64,000 nt of DNA from positions 475,606 through 539,605 of the forward strand of contig CANLSF010000006.1 in assembly GCA_947493695.1 (NCBI GenBank), given 5' to 3'. Within the stretch, counting starts at the first letter, position 1, and the number at the start of each line of letters is the position of its first letter. The notes under the pieces are model-generated. The model searched no databases, was not told the origin of the DNA, and saw only the letters and a list, made by a program, of their open reading frames with translations. The position numbers and the translations under genes are program-made. This document shows, piece by piece, positions 9,453-17,750 of this stretch. The DNA is from an uncultured Kiloniellaceae bacterium (GTDB taxonomy: Bacteria; Pseudomonadota; Alphaproteobacteria; Kiloniellales; Kiloniellaceae).

Positions 9453-9495
9453 CGTTCGCACATCAAGTCAGATCGGTAGCAGGTGCGGGCGCCAT

Positions 9496-10068
9496 CTACT
9501 CTGCCGCGCGGGCTGGATCATTTTCATCGAATTCAGAGACTTGGCAAGCCTCACTGTCCCCCTCACCAACAGCCGGCTTATCAAAGCATGCGGCTGCGAA
9601 AAGACCACTTGTACCCAACACGTGGCGATCCACGACGTCCGCGAGACTGACTGAGTTGAGATAAAGGTAAATCTGATTGCCCAGCTCTTCCCAGAGGTCA
9701 TGGGTCAGGCACCGGCTGCTGTTGCCCCGGCAACCGACCGGCTGGCCCGGCATGCAGCGGGTCGCGCGGATAGGCTCGTCAACGGCAAGAATAATATCCG
9801 AAATGCGGGTCTCGGAAGCCTTGCGGGCCAGCAGATAGCCGCCACCCGGACCGCGCACGGATTGCACGAGTGCACCGCGCCGGAGTTTGGCAAACAGCTG
9901 TTCGAGGTAAGACAGAGATATCTCCTGGCGTTCAGCGATCTCAGCGAGAGGTACAGCACGTCTCCTGCCATCCGGCGCACCGTCAGTGCTCCCGGCAACC
10001 TCGTCGCTGTTCGCCGCGAGATCGACCATCGCCATCACAGCGTAACGCCCTTTGGTATTCAGCTTCAC
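9496..10068 (-). CDS. iscR: Rrf2-family Fe-S regulator IscR
   Basis: A 190-residue winged-helix repressor that senses Fe-S cluster status. The N-terminus [18 protein letters not shown] and the wing [13 protein letters not shown] are diagnostic. The cluster-binding part is C-x7-C-x6-C followed by LTHDLW, which keeps the three Cys and the His of E. coli IscR with slightly longer spacing. The last 40 residues are an acidic tail absent from E. coli. The start is GTG at 10066-10068, overlapping the cysE stop as GTGA, with AGAGAGG upstream; this indicates translational coupling. A matching IscR box in the operon promoter predicts autoregulation. Confidence 0.95.
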   Translation of the reverse strand: MKLNTKGRYAVMAMVDLAANSDEVAGSTDGAPDGRRRAVPLAEIAERQEISLSYLEQLFAKLRRGALVQSVRGPGGGYLLARKASETRISDIILAVDEPIRATRCMPGQPVGCRGNSSRCLTHDLWEELGNQIYLYLNSVSLADVVDRHVLGTSGLFAAACFDKPAVGEGDSEACQVSEFDENDPARAAE

Positions 10069-10799
10069 AGCACGCCTCTCTTCTGGTGATCGTCCTCTGG
10101 CGTTTCTAGGTCCCGCCCGTCTTCAAGTGCCTTAACCTTGGCGCGCAGCATTTCCACCTCGTTCGTAAGACTCTCAAGCTTTTTTGCAACCGGATCGCCA
10201 ATCTCGCCGGGAGGCATTCCGTACGCTGTAAACGGCGCCTCCTTGTTTTTGACCTTTGAAACTGGCGTCGCTGGTACGGAGCGCGCCGGGATACCGACGA
10301 CCGTTGTCCCAGCGGTGACGTTGCGTGTCACCACTGCATTAGCCCCAACCTTTGCTGCTCTCGCAATCGTGACAGGGCCCAGAATCTGTGCTCCCGATCC
10401 AACGATCACCTGGGATTCAAGGGTCGGATGACGCTTGGCACCACGCTGGCTGTCACTCTCGACACTTGGCGCGACGCCGCCCAGGGTCACACCGTGATAC
10501 AAGGTGACATCGTCGCCGATCTCGCTGGTCTCGCCTATCACGACCCCCATGCCGTGATCGATGAACAAGCGATGACCAATCCTGGCACCGGGATGGATTT
10601 CGATCCCTGTCAGAAAACGGCCAACGTGAGAAACAAACCGCCCAAGGAGGAAAAATCTGTTCCGCCACAAGGCATTAGATAGCCGGTACACCAAGACTGC
10701 CTGAAAGCCGGGGTAACATAACACCACTTCCAGCCTGGAGCGTGCAGCCGGATCGCGCGCCATTGCGGACTCGATCTCGCGCCTTACACTCTTGAACAT
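10065..10799 (-). CDS. cysE: Serine O-acetyltransferase
   Basis: A 244-residue left-handed beta-helix acetyltransferase that makes O-acetylserine from serine and acetyl-CoA, the first step of cysteine synthesis. The hexapeptide repeats run from [22 protein letters not shown] through [12 protein letters not shown] chose the ATG at 10797-10799 ([12 protein letters not shown]), the usual family start, with GAGG upstream. As the first gene of the isc-like operon it ties cysteine supply to cysteine desulfurase demand under the IscR-type promoter. The C-terminal tail has a predicted coiled coil around [18 protein letters not shown]. Confidence 0.93.
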   Translation of the reverse strand: MFKSVRREIESAMARDPAARSRLEVVLCYPGFQAVLVYRLSNALWRNRFFLLGRFVSHVGRFLTGIEIHPGARIGHRLFIDHGMGVVIGETSEIGDDVTLYHGVTLGGVAPSVESDSQRGAKRHPTLESQVIVGSGAQILGPVTIARAAKVGANAVVTRNVTAGTTVVGIPARSVPATPVSKVKNKEAPFTAYGMPPGEIGDPVAKKLESLTNEVEMLRAKVKALEDGRDLETPEDDHQKRGVL

Positions 10800-10898
10800 G
10801 GCTCTATCCCTCGTGCTATGATACACGCTTGTTTCCAGGCAATTGGCGTGAACCAGCCGTTTGTCTGCCAGCGGACAGCCTGAGGACTTATTCTGGCG

Positions 10899-10927
10899 AT
10901 ATAGTAAACCTGACTACAGAGGTCAAG
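10899..10927 (-). promoter_or_regulatory. Sigma-70 promoter of the cysE-iscR operon
   Basis: Read leftward, TTGACC (10922-10927) is a near-consensus -35 and TATATC (10899-10904) a -10, separated by exactly 17 bp. The start point would be near 10892, giving a leader of about 93 nt before cysE. Confidence 0.75.
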
Positions 10928-10931
10928 TATA
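10907..10931 (-). promoter_or_regulatory. IscR type-1 binding site
   Basis: On the minus strand ATACTTGAC, six bases, then AGTCAGGTTT. The two conserved halves ATAsyyGAC and AGTCrrsT of the E. coli type-1 IscR motif both match at the correct spacing; the central bases and one A near the right end deviate. The site covers the -35 and most of the spacer of the operon promoter, which is the geometry of repression by holo-IscR. Confidence 0.75.
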
Positions 10932-11036
10932 TCGCATTCAGCGCCCTGGACAGATGAAAACTTGACCCAGCTCACCGCTGGGTTATACCCGCGCTGCCTA
11001 GGCGTAGAAGAGATTTTGATGAGGAAGATTGGCTAG

Positions 11037-11702
11037 ATGCCAGACGTAATCATAAACGGCCCAGAAGGCCGACTAGAGGGACGCTACCACCACAACAAGA
11101 CCCCGAATGCACCGATTGCACTCATGCTGCAACCGCACCCGCAGCACGGCGGAACCATGAACAATAAGGTGGTCTACACCCTGTATCATGCGTTTGTGCG
11201 GCAGGGATTTTCGGTCCTGCGGTTCAATTTTCGCGGCGTCGGGCGGTCTCAGGGCGTTTTTGACCGGGGCGAAGGGGAGCTCTCGGATGCAGCGTCATCG
11301 CTTGACTGGCTGCAAACAATCAATGAAAACGCCTCGGCCTGCTGGATTGCCGGTTTTTCCTTCGGCGCGTGGATTGGTATGCAGCTTCTGATGCGCCGGC
11401 CTGAAATCAACGGCTTTATCTCCGTCGCACCCCCAGCGAACATGCATGACTTTACGTTTTTGGCCCCCTGCCCCTCGTCGGGCCTGATTCTCCAGGGCGA
11501 TCAGGACGAGATCGTGCCTGAACCTTCGGTCGCAAAGCTGGTCGACAAGCTTTCAAGCCAGCGCGGTATTGAGATCGACTATCGAATCCTCGCGGGCGCA
11601 GGGCATTTCTTCGGCGAGCAGATGGATGAGCTAAATGGCCATCTCGACGACTATCTGAACAAAGCCCTCAAGAGCGACGATCAGGCGGCAATCGCCCCCT
11701 AA
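11037..11702 (+). CDS. Alpha/beta hydrolase (COG2945-like)
   Basis: A 221-residue cytoplasmic hydrolase. HPQHGGTMNNKVVYTLYHAF and RFNFRGVGRSQG are the family's conserved early motifs. The elbow is G-F-S-F-G in IAGFSFGAW, the Asp lies in GDQDEIV, and the His in LAGAGHFF. The substrate of this widespread family is unknown. It is divergent from the cysE operon with a 210-bp shared intergenic region, and the gene commonly sits beside Fe-S assembly operons in alphaproteobacteria. GAGGA lies 11 nt before the ATG. Confidence 0.85.
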   Translation: MPDVIINGPEGRLEGRYHHNKTPNAPIALMLQPHPQHGGTMNNKVVYTLYHAFVRQGFSVLRFNFRGVGRSQGVFDRGEGELSDAASSLDWLQTINENASACWIAGFSFGAWIGMQLLMRRPEINGFISVAPPANMHDFTFLAPCPSSGLILQGDQDEIVPEPSVAKLVDKLSSQRGIEIDYRILAGAGHFFGEQMDELNGHLDDYLNKALKSDDQAAIAP

Positions 11703-11772
11703 TCTTGAGTTGCTTTTGCGTCGAAGAAAAGGTGGGGCTAACCCAATTTGATTCCTGAGGCTCCGGGCGTTT

Positions 11773-12867
11773 TTACACTGCGGTAAAGACGCCCCCGGTC
11801 GTGGCTTGCTTGACGCCGGTCGTGCCAGGAAGCGACAGCGGTAATCCAAGACGCGAGCGCACCGCCAGATACGCAAAAGCCTGAGCTTCGAGTGCGTCGC
11901 CGTCCCAGGCAACTGCCTCGACCGGCTCGACGGGTACGCCGAGTTCATCGGAAAGCATATCCATCAGTGTAGGATTATGCCGCCCCCCGCCGGTAACCAG
12001 CCAGCGTCCAGGGGCCTGAGGTAGCTGAGGAACAACCCGGGCGACGGCTGACGATGTAAAGGCGGTGAGAGTTGCGGCTCCGTCTTCCAGCGACAAACCC
12101 TCCACCGGCGAGGGATCGAAATCGTCCCGATCCAGGGATTTCGGCAGCGCCAGTGCGAAATAGTCGTGGTCGAGCATCGCGTCCAAAGCTGCCTTATTCA
12201 CCTTTCCTACCTTTGCCAGCATGCCTCCCTCATCCATTGCTTGCCCGGTGTGCCGTTCGACCCAGTCGTTGATCAACGCGTTTCCAGGGCCGGTATCGCA
12301 GGCGAGCAGGTTGCTCTCCACATCGTCGGCGTCCGATTTTGCAATCCAGGTAACGTTTGCGACACCACCGATGTTGAGAACGGCCAGCGGTTTTTCCAGA
12401 TCGCGCGAGAGTGCCGCATGAAACAGAGGTGCAAAGGGCGCTCCCTGCCCCCCAAGCGAGACGTCCCGACTGCGGAAGTCGGCCACGACATCGATTCCGG
12501 TTTCCTGTGCCAGTAAGGCAGCATCGCCGATCTGCCAGGTTCGCCCCTGGTCCGGTGCATGGAAGATCGTATGACCATGGAAGCCCAAGAGCGCAACTTC
12601 ACTACGCTCGATACCGGCCTTGGCGATCAACTGCGCCACCGCTTCGGCGTGTCGCAGGGTCAGCGCCCGTTCGACGGCTTGCACCGGTTCCTTGCCGCCG
12701 AGTGTCGCCCGTAAGGCTTCGCGAAAATCGTCGTCGTAGTCCAGAGTGAGCCGGGGGCCGAACGCGAGAACCTTTTCTCCATCGCTCTTAAGCAACGCAG
12801 CATCGATGCCGTCGAGCGAGGTGCCACTCATTAATCCGATGGTCCAGAACGTGCCAAAGTCTTGCAT
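11773..12867 (-). CDS. anmK: Anhydro-N-acetylmuramic acid kinase
   Basis: A 364-residue ASKHA-fold kinase that hydrolyses and phosphorylates 1,6-anhydro-MurNAc from peptidoglycan turnover to MurNAc-6-phosphate. GLMSGTSLDGIDAALL is the phosphate-binding signature near residue 10; LGFHGHTIFH, CDTGPGNALIND and VTGGGRHNP are further family motifs. I chose the ATG at 12865-12867, giving MQDFGTFW, over a longer frame. It is divergent from tyrS, an arrangement widely conserved in alphaproteobacteria. Confidence 0.95.
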   Translation of the reverse strand: MQDFGTFWTIGLMSGTSLDGIDAALLKSDGEKVLAFGPRLTLDYDDDFREALRATLGGKEPVQAVERALTLRHAEAVAQLIAKAGIERSEVALLGFHGHTIFHAPDQGRTWQIGDAALLAQETGIDVVADFRSRDVSLGGQGAPFAPLFHAALSRDLEKPLAVLNIGGVANVTWIAKSDADDVESNLLACDTGPGNALINDWVERHTGQAMDEGGMLAKVGKVNKAALDAMLDHDYFALALPKSLDRDDFDPSPVEGLSLEDGAATLTAFTSSAVARVVPQLPQAPGRWLVTGGGRHNPTLMDMLSDELGVPVEPVEAVAWDGDALEAQAFAYLAVRSRLGLPLSLPGTTGVKQATTGGVFTAV

Positions 12868-13035
12868 AAATCCCCGTGCGTAACAGGTCTGATTGAGGTC
12901 TTGCCGCGATTGTGTTAAATCGGCCCGCCTAGGGCAAGGCATGGCTTCAGATGTGAAGCAGTCACTTATGACCCAGTCAGGTTTCAGAAGCCTTTACGCC
13001 GTCGCCCGCCAACCAAGAACACATTGTACCGGACT

Positions 13036-14301
13036 ATGACCTCCTTGAATGCGAACCTGAAATCGGACTTTTTAAGTGAAATGAGCCGCCGAGGCTTTAT
13101 TCATCAATGCACGGATATGACAGAGCTAGATGCTCTCAGTGCAAAAGGACCGATCGCCGCCTATATCGGGTTCGACCTGACGGCAGACTCTCTGCACGTC
13201 GGGAGTCTGGTCCAGATCATGATGCTGCGCGCGCTTCAAAAAGCCGGGCACAAGCCGATCGTCCTGATGGGCGGCGGAACCTCCAAGGTGGGCGATCCCT
13301 CCGGAAAGGACGATGCACGGCGTTTGCTGACCAGCGAGGATATCGCAAAGAACGTCGCAGGGATTCAGAAGATCTTCGCACAATTCCTGACCTTCGGCGA
13401 CGGCCCCAGCGACGCAGTCATGGTCAACAACGCCGACTGGCTCGAAACACTGAACTACATAGATTTCCTGCGCGATTTCGGTCGGCACTTCTCGGTCAAC
13501 CGCATGCTGGGTTTCGATTCCGTGAAGCTGCGGTTGGATCGCGAGCAGCCTCTATCCTTCCTGGAATTCAACTACATGGTCCTGCAGGCCTACGACTTTC
13601 AGGAACTGAATCAGCGCTATAACTGCGTGCTGCAGATGGGCGGCTCCGATCAATGGGGCAACATTGTCAATGGCGTCGACCTCACGCGCCGGGTCAATCA
13701 GAAGACGGTTTTTGGACTGACAACGCCTCTGCTGACCACCTCTTCCGGCGCCAAGATGGGTAAAACGGCTGATGGTGCCGTCTGGCTCAATGAAGACCGC
13801 CTCTCGGCCTACGATTACTGGCAGTTCTGGCGCAACACGGAAGACGCCGATGTCGGCCGTTTTCTGAGGCTCTTCACTGAGTTGCCCGAAGACGAGGTTG
13901 CACGGCTCGAGAAACTGGACGGTTCGGAGATCAACGAAGCCAAGAAGGTGCTGGCGGCGGAGGCTACCGCTCTCTGCCGTGGACGCGACCAGGCTGAGAA
14001 AGCGATGGAAACCGCACGAAAAACCTTCGAAGAAGGCGCTCTCGCGAAGGATTTGCCGAGCATCGAAGTCGAACGCAGCCTTCTCGAAGCGGGTATTCTC
14101 GCCTATGAACTCTTACGTCAAGCCGGACTGGCAGGCAGCAACGGTGAGGCACGCCGGCTCATCAAAGGCGGTGGTGGCAGAATTAATGACGTCGCCATTC
14201 CGAACGATCAGCATTCGGTCGGCCTGGGCGATCTCAATGGCGACGGGGTCGTGAAGCTCTCCGCCGGGAAAAAACGCCACGTTCTGGTGAAAGCCGTTTA
14301 G
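13036..14301 (+). CDS. tyrS: Tyrosyl-tRNA synthetase
   Basis: A 421-residue class I synthetase that charges tRNA-Tyr. The HIGH-type motif is LHVGSL, the tyrosine pocket includes [11 protein letters not shown] and [11 protein letters not shown], and the KMSKS-type loop is [10 protein letters not shown]. An S4-like RNA-binding domain occupies the C-terminal 65 residues ([14 protein letters not shown]). The ATG at 13036 is preferred to the upstream TTG. Length matches bacterial TyrRS. Confidence 0.96.
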   Translation: MTSLNANLKSDFLSEMSRRGFIHQCTDMTELDALSAKGPIAAYIGFDLTADSLHVGSLVQIMMLRALQKAGHKPIVLMGGGTSKVGDPSGKDDARRLLTSEDIAKNVAGIQKIFAQFLTFGDGPSDAVMVNNADWLETLNYIDFLRDFGRHFSVNRMLGFDSVKLRLDREQPLSFLEFNYMVLQAYDFQELNQRYNCVLQMGGSDQWGNIVNGVDLTRRVNQKTVFGLTTPLLTTSSGAKMGKTADGAVWLNEDRLSAYDYWQFWRNTEDADVGRFLRLFTELPEDEVARLEKLDGSEINEAKKVLAAEATALCRGRDQAEKAMETARKTFEEGALAKDLPSIEVERSLLEAGILAYELLRQAGLAGSNGEARRLIKGGGGRINDVAIPNDQHSVGLGDLNGDGVVKLSAGKKRHVLVKAV

Positions 14302-14371
14302 AGAAAACCGGCCGGGGTTGATGGATCGCCTGCAATGAAACCATCGGTCCCGGTCGTCACCTAAAACCAAC

Positions 14372-17300
14372 CTAGGGCTGCTCCCGCTCGTCCGGCAGGT
14401 CCACGGGCTCTCCTTCGCCGCTGAAGAGACCTCGCAGGAAGCCCGGAGCCAACGCAGACAGGGCATTAACCGAAATGTCAGGCTCTTCGAAGCTGCCGTC
14501 AATTCCGTAGGTCACGCCCAAGACACCGCCTCCCTCACCACCGGTCAGGATGGTCCCCAGCACCGGAATCTTGCCCAGCATACGATTGATGGTATAGGCA
14601 GGGATCACGGTCCCTTCTATGTCCATTTCCTGGGTATTGAAGTCGAACTCTCCCTTAGCAGTCAGCCCGAGCGCAGGACCATGTGTCCGCATCATTTCGG
14701 AGCGGGCAACGCCATCTTCCAGGACGAAATCTCCAATCAGGCGCTCGAATTCAATTCCTTCACCGGAAAGCGTATCCAGTGCGCCGGTCAGAGAGCCGAA
14801 GGTCAATACCCGGGTCAGAATTGTCGCGTTGACCAGACGGTAATCGCGGGCCTGCAGGCTTGCTCTGATCGGAAAAGCGGGAGAAGGCCCATCACTCTCA
14901 CCGCGAACCTCCAAAACCCCGCCTTCTACGGTATCCAGAGCATTCAGGACCCGCAGCGCAGCTCCAAGATCGTTCGTCCTTGCGCGCAAACTGTGCTTTG
15001 TCCCGATCAAAGGTCGAAAATCGACACTCACCAGCTTTTTCTCAGGCACTGTCGCAGCAGCAGGTTCCGCGGGTTCTTCTTCGGCCTTCCCCACGACCGG
15101 GGGCGTCCAGAACTGCTCCGGAATCTCACCATCCAGCGCGATCCGGTCCCAGCCGGTGGTCAACTGCCGCAGGGAAAAAGAAACCGCCTCCAAGTACTGT
15201 TCTTCACCAAACAGCAACGCATCGAGCGTTCTTGCCGTCGTAATCGAGAAGGCATCACGCGGTGCCTCGGCGGTCGGCGCGGCAGCCTCACCTTCCTTCT
15301 GGGGAGGTGTAGGATCCCGGTCGAGGTATGGCTGAGCATCGACCGTTCCGCCGCCGATTGAAACCGCGACCTCTTCCGGCAGGCGCCGAAGATGCACGCC
15401 CGTTACGGCTGTCCTTCCGAAGCTGAGACTATCCGCAAAAATCTCCGAGATATCGCGACCGGCTTGATCCATCAGTATGTTGCCGGTCGCGGTCAGATCA
15501 CCGGCGTTCAGCTCGATATCTTTGATTCGCGTCGCCCGGTCGTCGACAAGTTCAACAACAGCCCGAATCTCACCTGCAACGCCCGGATCTTTTGCCCACA
15601 GCAAAGGCTCGACCGCCAAACGTGACGTTGCAAGATTCGCAATCAGCTGGACTTCGTCGGGAAGATTCCGGCGTGCTGTGTAAACAATCGAGGCCGAGAC
15701 CGGCCCATCCAGGTAAGGCAGGAAATCAAAGCCCAGACGCTCGCGTCCGGCGTTGTCCACCGAGGGAACCAGGGCCTTGATGACGCTGCCCGTGGGTAAA
15801 CTCGAATCAAACGGCTCAAACCAATCAAGCGTTCCAGCGACACCGCCCAGCTCGACTGGTCCTGTCAGTTGCATCTGCGTGTTGGTCAAGGCCAGAGTCA
15901 ACTGACCATTGGTCGCGTCCTGCCCGAACAGCACCTGCTTCACCGAAGCATCCTGTACCGTGGAATCCGCCGAAAGCACGATATCGTCGAAACTGAGAGC
16001 CGAAATAAGCGGAAAATCGAAACTCAGTTCGGTTCTGGCGGAACCGCCGGTGGCCTCGGGCTTGATACCCAGATTATCGATGAGCTTCAGACGATCGTGA
16101 TTCAGCAGAAGAAGGGCATCGCGAACCGGCCCCGCCACGACGCTGCGGATTTCCATGGATTCAGGACCGTCGCGATCGAACCCTCCAATCTTGATATCCG
16201 CCGATTCAACGAGCAGATCACCGAGCCGCCCTTCATCGGGTTGGAAGTGCATCCCTGACGCATCGAACGACGCCTTCCCGCGCACATTAGTGATCGGTGG
16301 CATGGGCCGCAGGAAATGAACGTCCAGGCCGCTGTATTTTAGAGTTCCCTTCACGCTGTGGACTTCAACAGCCTCCAGGTCGTCTTCCGGCACCGACGCC
16401 GACACCTCGACTCTGGCGGACTCTGCGATGCCGCGGCGCACATTCTCCAGAACCCATTCTCGTCCGTTGGGACTCGCGATAGGCGGCCAATAGAGACCAA
16501 GATCGTCCACTTTCACATCTGCGGTCTCAACGCTTCCAGTGGCGTGGAAAATACGATCACGGACCTGCAATTTTCCCTCAAAATTGATTTCCGGACCCGC
16601 CTCTTCCTCGGTGCCCAGACGCAGACTGCCACTGTCGACAAAGAGCTCCTGAGTAGGCCCGTCAAAGCGGCCTTTAACTTCCATCCCCCGAACCGGCAAC
16701 GCGTCCGGAAGCACACCGGCCACCGCGAGATCGCCCTGTCCAAGGGTGAGTGTAAAGCGCAGAAAATCGACCCGCCCACCAAGACTCATGGAGGCTGAAA
16801 CATTGCCACCCAGCGACGCGGAAAAACCGCTTAAAGGCCGAAGTTCGGACGCCGCAGGCACCAGGGAGCTTGGTGGCAGATTGTTAAGTGTCGCCGCAAG
16901 ATCCAGAATGCCGGTGGATTGATCGAACAGAAATGCGCCATCCAGGGTCGCAAGCTCCGAATCGGCTTGAAGAGCCAAATCGACCTCTCCCGCCAGACCG
17001 GCGGCATCACGCCGCAGCGAAACACTGGCATCCGGGGCATACCAGAGCACATCCGCCCGCCGGTCATCGAGAAGTATCGTCCCGCCGACGATCCGCACTT
17101 CACGGAGGAATGCCAGTGGGAGACTGGGATCGGGCTGCGACATAAGTTCGTCAAGTACACTCTGAAGCGCCGCGGAGCTTCCAGTCACCTCATCCCGCCC
17201 CTTTGGCGGGCCGACGGACACAGCGCCGTCTGACTGCTGCGCAATCGCTTCACTTCCCAGGAAAAAACCACCTTCAGCATCACGCACCAGATTTATGGCC

Positions 17301-17659
17301 GCGCCGGTGATTTCAATCACCGTTGGCGCGAAGGTTCCCTGAACCAGGGCCCGCAGACTGAGCTCAACACCTACACTTGGAAAACTCGCAATCACCTCGC
17401 CATCGGCGCCCCGCGCCACGGCATTCAGAACCCGGACCTCAACGGCACGTTGATCGGCGTTCCAGGCCACATAAGTCTCAGCAACCTCGACGCTGGTATC
17501 TTTGACCACCTCGCTAAGGGCTTCTTCGGCGTAGGGCACAAGAAAGTTAATGGCAACGGGGCCATCCGTCAGACGCCAGAAAACAATACCCGCCAACAGC
17601 GCGATTCCGGCGATCAGACCGATACAGCATTCAAGGGCAAGGATTCCAAATCTGCGCAT
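14372..17659 (-). CDS. YhdP/AsmA-like large envelope protein (DUF3971)
   Basis: A 1095-residue protein with one N-terminal membrane helix (ILALECCIGLIAGIALLAGI, about residues 6-26) followed by a very long periplasmic beta-rich region. It belongs to the AsmA-like/YhdP group, whose members form extended grooved bridges that move phospholipids between inner and outer membranes. The C-terminal part (GEFDFNTQEMDIEGTVIPAY, PVLGTILTGGEGGGVLGVTY) is the AsmA-like C-terminal module. The last residues are Pro- and acid-rich. It is convergent with tyrS and divergent from glnE. Assignment rests on architecture and the C-terminal motif. Confidence 0.82.
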   Translation of the reverse strand: MRRFGILALECCIGLIAGIALLAGIVFWRLTDGPVAINFLVPYAEEALSEVVKDTSVEVAETYVAWNADQRAVEVRVLNAVARGADGEVIASFPSVGVELSLRALVQGTFAPTVIEITGAAINLVRDAEGGFFLGSEAIAQQSDGAVSVGPPKGRDEVTGSSAALQSVLDELMSQPDPSLPLAFLREVRIVGGTILLDDRRADVLWYAPDASVSLRRDAAGLAGEVDLALQADSELATLDGAFLFDQSTGILDLAATLNNLPPSSLVPAASELRPLSGFSASLGGNVSASMSLGGRVDFLRFTLTLGQGDLAVAGVLPDALPVRGMEVKGRFDGPTQELFVDSGSLRLGTEEEAGPEINFEGKLQVRDRIFHATGSVETADVKVDDLGLYWPPIASPNGREWVLENVRRGIAESARVEVSASVPEDDLEAVEVHSVKGTLKYSGLDVHFLRPMPPITNVRGKASFDASGMHFQPDEGRLGDLLVESADIKIGGFDRDGPESMEIRSVVAGPVRDALLLLNHDRLKLIDNLGIKPEATGGSARTELSFDFPLISALSFDDIVLSADSTVQDASVKQVLFGQDATNGQLTLALTNTQMQLTGPVELGGVAGTLDWFEPFDSSLPTGSVIKALVPSVDNAGRERLGFDFLPYLDGPVSASIVYTARRNLPDEVQLIANLATSRLAVEPLLWAKDPGVAGEIRAVVELVDDRATRIKDIELNAGDLTATGNILMDQAGRDISEIFADSLSFGRTAVTGVHLRRLPEEVAVSIGGGTVDAQPYLDRDPTPPQKEGEAAAPTAEAPRDAFSITTARTLDALLFGEEQYLEAVSFSLRQLTTGWDRIALDGEIPEQFWTPPVVGKAEEEPAEPAAATVPEKKLVSVDFRPLIGTKHSLRARTNDLGAALRVLNALDTVEGGVLEVRGESDGPSPAFPIRASLQARDYRLVNATILTRVLTFGSLTGALDTLSGEGIEFERLIGDFVLEDGVARSEMMRTHGPALGLTAKGEFDFNTQEMDIEGTVIPAYTINRMLGKIPVLGTILTGGEGGGVLGVTYGIDGSFEEPDISVNALSALAPGFLRGLFSGEGEPVDLPDEREQP

Positions 17660-17750
17660 TTCTATGGCAACTTCCCTTTAGGCCCCTGACGCATGCTTGA
17701 CCCGGGGCACCAGGTCTCGCAGTGTTTCGGAAAGCCGGAAATGAGGGACG

